From assembly GCA_023260935.1 (NCBI GenBank), contig JALQTL010000295.1, positions 1 through 12,642 on the forward strand: a DNA stretch of 12,642 nt. Direction: 5' to 3'. Both the position numbers and the translations under genes were made by a program. The notes beneath the pieces were generated by a model, which was given only the letters and a program-made list of their open reading frames with translations, was not told the origin of the DNA and did no database searches. The stretch is from Paracoccaceae bacterium (GTDB lineage: Bacteria > Pseudomonadota > Alphaproteobacteria > Rhodobacterales > Rhodobacteraceae). This document shows positions 7,493 through 12,642 of this stretch, in pieces (position 1 is the first letter of the stretch; each line of letters begins with the position of its first letter).

Positions 7493-9151
7493 TCAGGCAA
7501 AAACGCCCTGACAGAACCAACCGCCCGATGCCTCGGCGCCATGGGCGTAGAACAGCCACAGCCTGTCGCCGGTATCGGTTTCCACCCGCCAGTAATCGCG
7601 CGGGCCGGTGCGCCATGCCGGATCGTCCCACCACCATTCCGGCAACAGCCGTTCCGGTCCTACGGCCACCCGCAGGACAAATTCACGCCGCCGCCAGCGA
7701 AATTCGGGGGGCGGGGTGCGGGCATCATGCGCCGTCACGGGTTCAGGCCGGAACAGGATGATGGGCCGGGGCCCGCGCGGTTCGGGCCAGTCACCCGCCG
7801 CCGGTTCCGACCATGCCGCCGCCAGCACCGAGAAGGTCTTTTCCGGAATATGGCTGTCGGCCGGGTGCAGGCGCACCACCGCCTCTTGGCCCAACCGGGT
7901 GCCCAGCTTGGAAATCAGGTCTTCCAGCGCCGTATCGGACGAAGCCCGCAGCGCCACCTCGGCCGCCGCATCCAGATGGCCGCGGTGCTGCACGGCATGC
8001 AGCGCTTCCGTCTCCAGCGCCTCCAGCCGCAATCTGTCAAAGCCGAACCCCGCCTCCATCCCGTCCAGCTTCATCATCAGAAGCGGGCGGATGCGGGCCG
8101 CATCGTCCGAGGCGCGGGCCAGCCCGATCTCGGCCACATCGGCAGTACCATCCACACGCTGCGCTTCCAGCCGCAGGCGGCGCAGGCCGCGCCCCCGGGC
8201 CTTCAGCCGGGCGCAGAGGGCGGGCAGCAGGCGGTCGATCCCCGCGGCCACATCCGACGCCAGCCCGATGGGTTCCGGAAAGCTTATGCGCACGGCAAAA
8301 TGCAGCGGCGCACGGGCCGGGCTGACGGGTTCTGGGTCCAGCCCGACGGCCTGATCCAGCCGTCGCAGCGTTTCCGCCCCGAAGCGCCGGGCAAGGGCCG
8401 CCCGCGGCAGGCCCATGATATCTTCCACCCGGCGCAGGCCCAGATGGCCAAGGCTTTCCACCGCATGCGCCGGCAGGCGCAACGCCGCCAGCGGCAGAGG
8501 CCCAAGGGCCTGCCGCATGGTCCCTGGCGCGGCAATCACCCCCGCGGGCACCCCGGGGGCCAGATCCCCGGGGCCAGCCATGGCGCCCCCCGGCGCCCGG
8601 CGGACTGCCGCGCGGGACCGGGTGGCATGGGCTTCCTGCCGGATGGCATCTCCGGTGCGATCCGGCCGGGTGGCCGCCCCCGCAAAACGCGCCAGAGCCC
8701 AGGCCGCGCCGCGCGTATCGGCAATCGCGGCGCGCACTGTCAGCCCCAGATCGGCGCAATCTTCGGCCACCTGCGCCAGAACCCCCTCCTCTCCGCCAAA
8801 CAGATGCGCGCAGCCCGTCAGATCGATCACCAGCGCATCGGGCGGCTCTTCAGCCACCCAGGGGCTGAACTTTCCCGCCCATCGGCGCAAGGCCGCCAGA
8901 AAGGCCTGATCGGCGGGGGCATGTTCGGGCACCGTCACCAGATGCGCACAAAGCGTCATGGCATCGCGGAACGGCTGGCCCTGCCGCAGGCCCGCCGCTT
9001 CCGCCGCCGGGTTCAGCGATACCAGCACCTGTGCCTGATCCCGCAGCCCCACCACGGCAAAGGGTCCGGGCAAGGCATCACGCCGCTGGCGCAGCACACG
9101 CTGGGCCGCCATGCGCGGGAACCACAGGGAAAGAACACGTCTGATCGCCAT
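7493..9151 (-). CDS. imuB: ImuB, non-catalytic Y-family DNA polymerase homologue (SOS mutagenesis)
   Basis: The 552-residue product begins MAIRRVLSLWFPRMAAQRVL and contains the ImuB signatures LVIDLTGCAHLFGGE (107-121), LGLRRVEDIMGLPRAALARRFG (helix-hairpin-helix-like part) and, near the C-terminal third, ISKLGTRLG and PADSHIPEKTFSV. The Y-family catalytic carboxylates are absent: the N-terminal DxD position reads LSLWFP and the SxDE position reads VIDL. This fits ImuB, an adaptor that joins ImuA and the error-prone polymerase DnaE2 at damaged DNA. No clear QLPLWG-like clamp-binding motif was spotted. ATG 9151-9149 was chosen; an in-frame TTG at 9166 is less likely. A LexA box lies 17 bp upstream. 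Neither imuA nor dnaE2 is adjacent, unlike the usual imuA-imuB-dnaE2 operon. The gene converges on the selD fusion, with the two stop codons 13 bp apart. Confidence 0.92.
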   Translation of the reverse strand: MAIRRVLSLWFPRMAAQRVLRQRRDALPGPFAVVGLRDQAQVLVSLNPAAEAAGLRQGQPFRDAMTLCAHLVTVPEHAPADQAFLAALRRWAGKFSPWVAEEPPDALVIDLTGCAHLFGGEEGVLAQVAEDCADLGLTVRAAIADTRGAAWALARFAGAATRPDRTGDAIRQEAHATRSRAAVRRAPGGAMAGPGDLAPGVPAGVIAAPGTMRQALGPLPLAALRLPAHAVESLGHLGLRRVEDIMGLPRAALARRFGAETLRRLDQAVGLDPEPVSPARAPLHFAVRISFPEPIGLASDVAAGIDRLLPALCARLKARGRGLRRLRLEAQRVDGTADVAEIGLARASDDAARIRPLLMMKLDGMEAGFGFDRLRLEALETEALHAVQHRGHLDAAAEVALRASSDTALEDLISKLGTRLGQEAVVRLHPADSHIPEKTFSVLAAAWSEPAAGDWPEPRGPRPIILFRPEPVTAHDARTPPPEFRWRRREFVLRVAVGPERLLPEWWWDDPAWRTGPRDYWRVETDTGDRLWLFYAHGAEASGGWFCQGVFA

Positions 9152-9167
9152 GCGACTCGGGCCCAAT

Positions 9168-9182
9168 GTTCACTATGTGTTC
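9168..9182. promoter_or_regulatory. LexA/SOS box (GTTC-N7-GTTC) of imuB
   Basis: GTTC ACTATGT GTTC on the plus strand (GAAC-N7-GAAC on the imuB strand) matches the alphaproteobacterial LexA operator exactly, with a 7-bp spacer. It lies 17 bp upstream of the imuB start codon, so LexA binding would cover the promoter. This supports DNA-damage induction of imuB and the alphaproteobacterial assignment. Confidence 0.88.
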
Positions 9183-9216
9183 CTTTTACCCGGACCCGCA
9201 GCTGGAAACGAGCCCC

Positions 9217-9270
9217 GATCACGCCACCATGACATTCGCGTGATCAGGGGGCCGGGGGTGATATCGTCAC
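9217..9270. promoter_or_regulatory. Two dyads upstream of the cytochrome c gene
   Basis: GATCACG (9217-9223) and CGTGATC (9239-9245) form perfect 7-bp arms around 15 bp. Further right, GTGATATCGTCAC (9258-9270) has 4-bp arms GTGA/TCAC. Both lie between the imuB SOS box and the cytochrome -10 candidate and could bind a regulator. Neither matches a full FNR or NNR site (TTGAT-N4-ATCAA). No regulator is assigned. Confidence 0.25.
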
Positions 9271-9292
9271 TTCCGCGACACCTTGCCGCGCC

Positions 9293-9330
9293 TATACTGC
9301 CCCCTGCCATTTAACCAGCAGGGGGTAGGA
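9293..9330 (+). promoter_or_regulatory. -10 candidate and Shine-Dalgarno-containing hairpin before the cytochrome c gene
   Basis: TATACT at 9293-9298 is a good -10 hexamer; no convincing -35 is seen at 16-18 bp. Immediately after, CCCCCTGC (9300-9307) and GCAGGGGG (9318-9325) form a perfect 8-bp stem with a 10-nt, A/T-rich loop (9308-9317). The 3' arm contains the purine run AGGGGG, which sits 5 bases before the ATG and is the best-spaced ribosome-binding site. Folding would hide it. If transcription starts near 9305, part of the 5' arm might be missing, so the start site matters. Confidence 0.45.
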
Positions 9331-9765
9331 ATGAAGATCATCACCAAGGGATTGATTGCAGGGCTTGTGCTTGTAGCGGGTGTCGCCTTTGCCAAGGAGG
9401 GGGTGCAAGACCCCACCGTGAAGGCGCGGATGGATCTGATGGGGGTCATCGGCATGAACACCAAGGCACTGGGCGACATGGCCGGCGGCAAGGCTGATTT
9501 CGACGCCGCAAAGGCAGCCGGCGCCAAAGAGGCGCTCATTGCCGCTTCGGCGGACATCGCGGCAAAGTTCGAACCGCAGGCCAGCGATCCTGTCGCGGAA
9601 GCGAAGCCGGAAATCTGGACCAACTGGGATGATTTCGTGAAAAAGGCAGAGGCACTGAATGCAGCGGCGTCAGCGCTGGATGCCTCGACGCTGGATGGCG
9701 TGAAGGCCGGCATGGGCGCCATTGGCGGCGCCTGCAAGGATTGCCACACGACCTATCGCATGTAA
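9331..9765 (+). CDS. Periplasmic class II cytochrome c (cytochrome c'/c556 family)
   Basis: The 144-residue product has a Sec signal peptide, MKIITKGLIAGLVLVAGVAFA, with likely cleavage after Ala21. The mature four-helix-bundle domain ends in the heme motif CKDCH (Cys135, Cys138, His139), the C-terminal position that defines class II cytochromes c. The first helix reads RMDLMGVIGMNTKALG. The spacing Arg33-x3-Met37 is like low-spin cytochrome c556, where this Met is the sixth heme ligand; in high-spin cytochrome c' the site holds a non-ligating Leu or Phe. c556 is therefore slightly favoured, on motif reading alone. Members carry electrons or bind NO in the periplasm. ATG 9331 is chosen over an in-frame upstream start at 9283 because the signal peptide begins there. 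No denitrification or photosynthesis gene is adjacent. Confidence 0.9.
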   Translation: MKIITKGLIAGLVLVAGVAFAKEGVQDPTVKARMDLMGVIGMNTKALGDMAGGKADFDAAKAAGAKEALIAASADIAAKFEPQASDPVAEAKPEIWTNWDDFVKKAEALNAAASALDASTLDGVKAGMGAIGGACKDCHTTYRM

Positions 9766-9781
9766 CCGGACCCGATGACCC

Positions 9782-9850
9782 ACCTGATGCCCCTGGCCGT
9801 TTCGCCCCGGGGCATCAAAGCGGGGGGCATCAAAGCGGGGGGCATCAGGT
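9782..9850. repeat. Tandem 15-bp repeat enclosed by 12-bp inverted repeat
   Basis: GGGGCATCAAAGCGG is present twice head to tail (9809-9823, 9824-9838), followed by a partial third copy GGGGCATCA at 9839-9847. ACCTGATGCCCC (9782-9793) is the exact reverse complement of GGGGCATCAGGT (9839-9850). The left arm can also pair over 9 bp with each of the two full repeats. The element lies in the 175-bp gap between convergent cytochrome c and iclR-family genes. It may act as a bidirectional transcription end, although no T-tract follows, or be a short repeat that varies between strains. Confidence 0.6.
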
Positions 9851-9940
9851 TGGGTGCTGCAACGGGCCGTTCCGGCATGACGCGTAACACGCCGGACTGC
9901 GCCGGATGCCTTGCGCCCCATGGGCACCGCGCCTGCCAGA

Positions 9941-10714
9941 TCAGCTCTCGCCCTCGAACCCGATCGACATCTCGATCCGTCGGGCAGCCATCCTGACGGC
10001 ATCGGCAAGCGCGTCGGCCCGCGCTTCGGCCTGACGATCCGCCAGCACGATCGAGATGGTCGCGGCGCAGGCGCCCTTTTCGTTACGGATCGGGGCTGCG
10101 ATGCAGGCAACGGCATATTCGGACTGCCCCATCTGAACCGCCAGCCGCCGCCTGAAATCATCGGCCGATTGCTGTGCCAGAACCTTCGGATCGGTTTCGG
10201 CCTTTCCCGTTGGTGACGGGCGGGCGGAATGAGCAAAGGCGGCGATCCGTTCGGCTTCGTCCAGATGCCCCAGCAGCAACCGGCCCGAAGCAGTCCAGTT
10301 CAGCGGCACCCGGGTGCCGACATCCGACGTGACCCGGAAGTGACCTTCGCCTTCGACCATGGCGATGACCGTCATCATCCCTTCGTCGCGCGAACACAGT
10401 TGCACGGTTTCGCCAGTTTCCTCGCACAGCCGGCGCATTTCACGCCGGGCTTCGGCGAACAGGTCCAGCGAGGCGCGATAGCACAGACCATAGCGCATCA
10501 GCCGGGGGCCCAGCCAGATCTGCCCGTCCCCCCGCCGTGTCAGCATCCCGCGATCGACCAGTTCGTCGACCAGCCGGTAAACGGTGGATTGCGGGGCGCC
10601 GATGGCCTTGCACAATTCATAGGCGCTCATCTCGCGGTTGGCTTCCGTGAGGGCGTCAAGGATCTGGAGGCTGCGGTCGATCCCGCTGGTGCGGGAACGG
10701 GGGGTGTCATCCAT
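9941..10714 (-). CDS. IclR-family transcriptional regulator
   Basis: The 257-residue product has the IclR plan: an N-terminal winged helix-turn-helix (about residues 10-70, SGIDRSLQILDALTEANREM then GAPQSTVYRLVDELVDRGML) and a C-terminal effector-binding domain (about 75-250) with the typical TASGRLLLGHL and SEYAVACIAAPIRNEKG stretches. IclR proteins usually control catabolic operons next to them in response to a small organic effector. ATG 10714-10712 was chosen because AGGAGGGG lies about 4-11 bases upstream; a longer in-frame start at 10768 would overlap the upstream dyad and lacks support. It follows the PLP enzyme gene by 62 bp in the same direction and is probably the last gene of the transporter-ridA-PLP operon, or has its own promoter controlled by the dyad. 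Confidence 0.93.
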   Translation of the reverse strand: MDDTPRSRTSGIDRSLQILDALTEANREMSAYELCKAIGAPQSTVYRLVDELVDRGMLTRRGDGQIWLGPRLMRYGLCYRASLDLFAEARREMRRLCEETGETVQLCSRDEGMMTVIAMVEGEGHFRVTSDVGTRVPLNWTASGRLLLGHLDEAERIAAFAHSARPSPTGKAETDPKVLAQQSADDFRRRLAVQMGQSEYAVACIAAPIRNEKGACAATISIVLADRQAEARADALADAVRMAARRIEMSIGFEGES

Positions 10715-10732
10715 GCTCCCCTCCTGGGGCTT

Positions 10733-10754
10733 TGGCTCCCTTATTGTGGAGCCA
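10733..10754. promoter_or_regulatory. 22-bp dyad upstream of the IclR-family gene (candidate operator)
   Basis: TGGCTCC (10733-10739) and GGAGCCA (10748-10754) are perfect 7-bp inverted arms around an AT-rich 8-bp centre. The dyad sits 18 bp before the regulator's start codon, in the 62-bp gap after the PLP enzyme gene. IclR proteins bind palindromes near their own or target promoters, so autoregulation is a reasonable guess. A terminator is less likely because no T-run follows on the transcribed strand. Confidence 0.45.
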
Positions 10755-10776
10755 GGTCCGGATTTCAAGCCCGGTT

Positions 10777-12000
10777 TCAGGCCAGCCAGTTCAGGTAAGA
10801 TTCAACCCCGCCATTGCGCGCATCATCGGCATCTTCGGGCGATTGCGGGATGTTGCGGGCCGACAGCAGCACCTCGCGCAGGGTGCGGCCGACGATTTCC
10901 GCCTGCCCGGGGGCAAGGTTGCAGGGATCAAGCTGGAAATACCCCAGCTCAACCTCGTGGTTGCGCACGATGATGGCCGGATCAAGCCCGGCCAGATGGC
11001 GGGCAATCGCGGCAGCGGTTGATCCGGAACCCGCCGGGTCCACATCCACCTGAAGCCGGTCAAGCGGGTTGCCGGTCGGGTCTGGCATGATGCGCGGCAT
11101 AATTCCGGGAATACCTGCAAGCTGGGCCATCCACATCTCCAGCGCGGCGCGCTCTGTGGCGCGGGCGGCGGCATGGTCGCGCACCATCCACATCTCCATC
11201 GCGCGGATGGCCCCGGCCATGCTTTCCTTGCCGATCTTCATCCCCCGCCCAATGCCGATGTTCTGAAGATAGGCCGCGCGCACCAGATCGCGCCGCCCCG
11301 CGATAATGCCCGCCGTGGGGCCACCCATGAACTTGTGGGCGGAATAGATGGCAAGATCGGCCCCCGCCGCGACAAAGCCCTGAAGGTCATATTCCGATGC
11401 CGCATCGACAATCACCGGAACCCCGGCCGCATGGCAGATATCGACAAAGCGGGCAAAAGGGATCTGGCCGTAATGCACCACATGGTGCGAAACCACATAA
11501 AGCGCCGCCGCCGTCTGCGGCCCGATGGCGCCGCGCAGCTGGTGGTCCATCGCCAGCGTCGATTGCCCGATGCTGCGCACGATGCCCCCCGCGAGTTCCA
11601 CCGCCGTAGAAACCGGTGCTCCATAGCCGCACAGATGCCCGGCCTGAACCACCACCTCTGATCTGGGGCCGGGGTTGCGCGGCAAGGCTTCGGCCCGGGC
11701 CGGGTCGAGCCCGGTGATGCACCCCGCCACGGCCAGCGTGATGCCCGCACTTGCCGATGCGGTCAGGCAGCCCGCCTCGGCTCCGGTCAGGGCGGCAATC
11801 GCAGCGCTGGCCTTGGACTGCAATTCATGGATACGCAGGAAGTGCCCCATGGCGGCGGCCGTGGCACGGGCGACATCCGGATGCACCCTGCTGGCCCCCA
11901 GCGAGGTCATCGTGCCATTCACGTTGATGACCCGGCTCAGCCCGTTGGCATCATGCCAGGCCCAATCGGAATTGTCTTGCGCGGTCACGGGGGCGGCCAT
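10777..12000 (-). CDS. PLP-dependent enzyme of the SelA/DgaE-like fold (aminotransferase class V-like)
   Basis: The 407-residue product carries SelA-superfamily features: INVNGTMTSLGASRVHPDV near the N-terminus, VPVIVDAAS with Asp199 for the PLP ring nitrogen, and YSAHKFMGGPTAGIIAGR with Lys223 as the Schiff-base lysine. The HK-x-x-GGP-x-AG pattern is shared with D-glucosaminate-6-phosphate ammonia-lyase (DgaE) and related catabolic lyases, which remove ammonia from an amino substrate. True SelA (selenocysteine synthase) is larger, about 460-470 residues with an N-terminal tRNA-binding domain, and that domain is absent here. The gene starts 20 bp after ridA with a strong AAGGAG site. Coupling to RidA suggests that an enamine or imine is released. 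Fold and cofactor are confident; the substrate is unknown, and cytosolic location is inferred from the lack of a signal peptide. Confidence 0.85.
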   Translation of the reverse strand: MAAPVTAQDNSDWAWHDANGLSRVINVNGTMTSLGASRVHPDVARATAAAMGHFLRIHELQSKASAAIAALTGAEAGCLTASASAGITLAVAGCITGLDPARAEALPRNPGPRSEVVVQAGHLCGYGAPVSTAVELAGGIVRSIGQSTLAMDHQLRGAIGPQTAAALYVVSHHVVHYGQIPFARFVDICHAAGVPVIVDAASEYDLQGFVAAGADLAIYSAHKFMGGPTAGIIAGRRDLVRAAYLQNIGIGRGMKIGKESMAGAIRAMEMWMVRDHAAARATERAALEMWMAQLAGIPGIMPRIMPDPTGNPLDRLQVDVDPAGSGSTAAAIARHLAGLDPAIIVRNHEVELGYFQLDPCNLAPGQAEIVGRTLREVLLSARNIPQSPEDADDARNGGVESYLNWLA

Positions 12001-12020
12001 TGGCGTTCTCCTTCAAGGGA

Positions 12021-12506
12021 TCAGTGGGCGAGTTCGAAGATGCCTTCGATCTCGACCGGAATGTTGTTGGGCAGCGATTCCACCCCCAGAGACGACCGGG
12101 CATGGATACCGGCCTCGCCAAAAACCTCGTGCATCAGGCGCGAGGCGCCGTCGATCACTTCGGGGTGGCGTTCGAAACCGGGCACGGCATTGACGAACCC
12201 CAACAGCTTCACCACCCCACCGATGCGGTCAAGCGTGCCGAATTCGTCGCGCAGAACGGCCAGCATGTTCAGCCCCACAAGCCGGGCATGGCGTACGGCA
12301 TCGCCGAGGCCGATATCATCCCCCACGCGCCCCCGGATCAGCGTGCCATCGGGCAACACCGGCCCCTGCCCCGAGACATAGATGCAGCCCGAATGAATGC
12401 GCAGGTTGCGAAACGCCCCGATCGGGGCGGGGGCAGCCCGGGGCAGCACCAGCCCCAGTGATTTTAGCTGCGCTTCCGGCGACAGCGGGTTTTCTTGCAC
12501 GATCAT
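12021..12506 (-). CDS. RidA/YjgF family protein (imine/enamine deaminase)
   Basis: The 161-residue product is a RidA-family protein of the longer subgroup (about 150-160 residues). It shows IYVSGQGPVLPDG (42-54), LLGFVNAVPGF (101-111) and the family-end pattern HARSSLGVESLPNNIPVEIEG (135-155). Arg137 is equivalent to the carboxylate-binding Arg105 of E. coli RidA and is needed for deaminase activity. RidA proteins hydrolyse reactive 2-aminoacrylate-like enamines and imines to ketoacids plus ammonia, protecting PLP enzymes. Its place directly before a PLP lyase-like gene fits this job. The start ATG 12506 overlaps the stop of the upstream transporter gene (ATGA) and has AAGGA about 6 bases upstream, so translational coupling is likely. 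Confidence 0.92.
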   Translation of the reverse strand: MIVQENPLSPEAQLKSLGLVLPRAAPAPIGAFRNLRIHSGCIYVSGQGPVLPDGTLIRGRVGDDIGLGDAVRHARLVGLNMLAVLRDEFGTLDRIGGVVKLLGFVNAVPGFERHPEVIDGASRLMHEVFGEAGIHARSSLGVESLPNNIPVEIEGIFELAH

Positions 12507-12642
12507 GCGGTTTCCTTCGTCTTGAGGCAGTGCACCACATGCCCTTCCCCCACCGGAACCGGGGCGGGAAAGGCATCGGCGCAATCGGGCACGGCCAGCC
12601 TGCACCTTGTGCGGAACACACAACCCGACGGCGGCGCCAGCG
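12503..12642 (-). CDS. C-terminal end of an oligopeptide/dipeptide ABC transporter ATP-binding protein, partial
   Basis: Reading from the right edge, 45 codons and a TGA (12505-12503) give LAPPSGCVFRTRCRLAVPDC and end in HCLKTKETA. The pattern PPSGC-x-F-x-x-RC ... C ... H-x-V-x-C is the conserved C-terminal tail (oligo_HPY domain) of the DppD/DppF/OppD/OppF ATPases. These power import of di/oligopeptides, opines and related compounds. The catalytic Walker motifs lie outside the window. The stop overlaps the ridA start by ATGA, so the transporter and ridA are almost certainly one transcript, and the transported compound is probably the substrate of the downstream enzymes. Confidence 0.88.
   Translation of the reverse strand, partial: LAPPSGCVFRTRCRLAVPDCADAFPAPVPVGEGHVVHCLKTKETA

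Noticed and set aside
7485..7500. GGCACGGTCAGGCA as a second sigma-54 promoter
   Set aside because: The spacing between the GG and GC elements is one base short, which sigma-54 promoters do not tolerate.
7492..7512. GTCAGG-N9-CCTGAC hairpin between selD and imuB as a terminator
   Set aside because: Only 6 bp of stem, overlapping the imuB stop codon, and no T-run on either strand; too weak to call.
7541..9232. 563-codon plus-strand open frame opposite imuB
   Set aside because: Low-complexity Arg/Gly/Pro/His-rich translation lying antisense to a confidently identified gene; a GC-driven shadow.
9775..9996. Small plus-strand frame with a GIKAGGIKAGGI repeat
   Set aside because: The repeat is simply the 15-bp DNA repeat translated; the frame overlaps the end of the IclR gene and has no good ribosome-binding site.
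10777..12000. Calling the SelA-fold protein a true selenocysteine synthase because selD is nearby
   Set aside because: It lacks the N-terminal tRNA-binding domain and is short, with a DgaE-like active site; it is in an operon with RidA and a transporter, not with selD.
12021..12623. Longer RidA start at 12623
   Set aside because: The extra N-terminus is an alternate frame of the transporter gene's conserved tail; ATG 12506 has a good ribosome-binding site and fits the family length.

Overview
The window looks like chromosomal DNA of an alphaproteobacterium, most likely a member of the Rhodobacteraceae/Paracoccaceae. The evidence is high GC, dense genes on both strands, an alphaproteobacterial SOS box (GTTC-N7-GTTC), a short RpoN of the Rhodobacter type, a SelD fused to an FAD oxidoreductase, and a class II cytochrome c. 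This placement is inference from gene content only.

Left edge (1-950): the 5' part of a P4-type tyrosine integrase (minus strand, running off the window) lies just beyond the 3' end of a tRNA gene with anticodon CAT. This is the usual junction of a genomic island inserted in a tRNA. Four copies of a TACCCCC heptamer sit between the two, and the tRNA acceptor stem carries one mismatch on its 3' side.

Left-centre (1000-5124), all minus strand: a stand-alone HyuA-type hydantoinase/oxoprolinase, a predicted SGNH-hydrolase lipoprotein, and a short sigma-54 factor (rpoN). Centre (about 5260-9151): a selenophosphate synthetase fused to an NADH-dehydrogenase-like FAD domain (plus strand) converges on imuB (minus strand), an SOS-controlled non-catalytic Y-family polymerase homologue. 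The SOS box lies directly upstream of imuB, and there is no imuA or dnaE2 beside it.

Right-centre (9183-9940): a periplasmic cytochrome c'/c556 gene (plus strand), whose ribosome-binding site lies in a predicted hairpin, followed by an unusual repeat cluster between convergent genes.

Right (9941-12642), minus strand: a probable catabolic operon read right to left. It holds the end of an oligopeptide/dipeptide-type ABC transporter ATPase, a RidA-family imine/enamine deaminase, a SelA/DgaE-fold PLP enzyme, and an IclR-family regulator with a 22-bp dyad just upstream. The working idea is import of an amino compound, PLP-dependent elimination or deamination, clearance of the enamine/imine by RidA, and control by the IclR regulator. 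The substrate cannot be read from the sequence.

No transposon, CRISPR array or obvious defence system is seen. Every gap between genes is under 200 bases.
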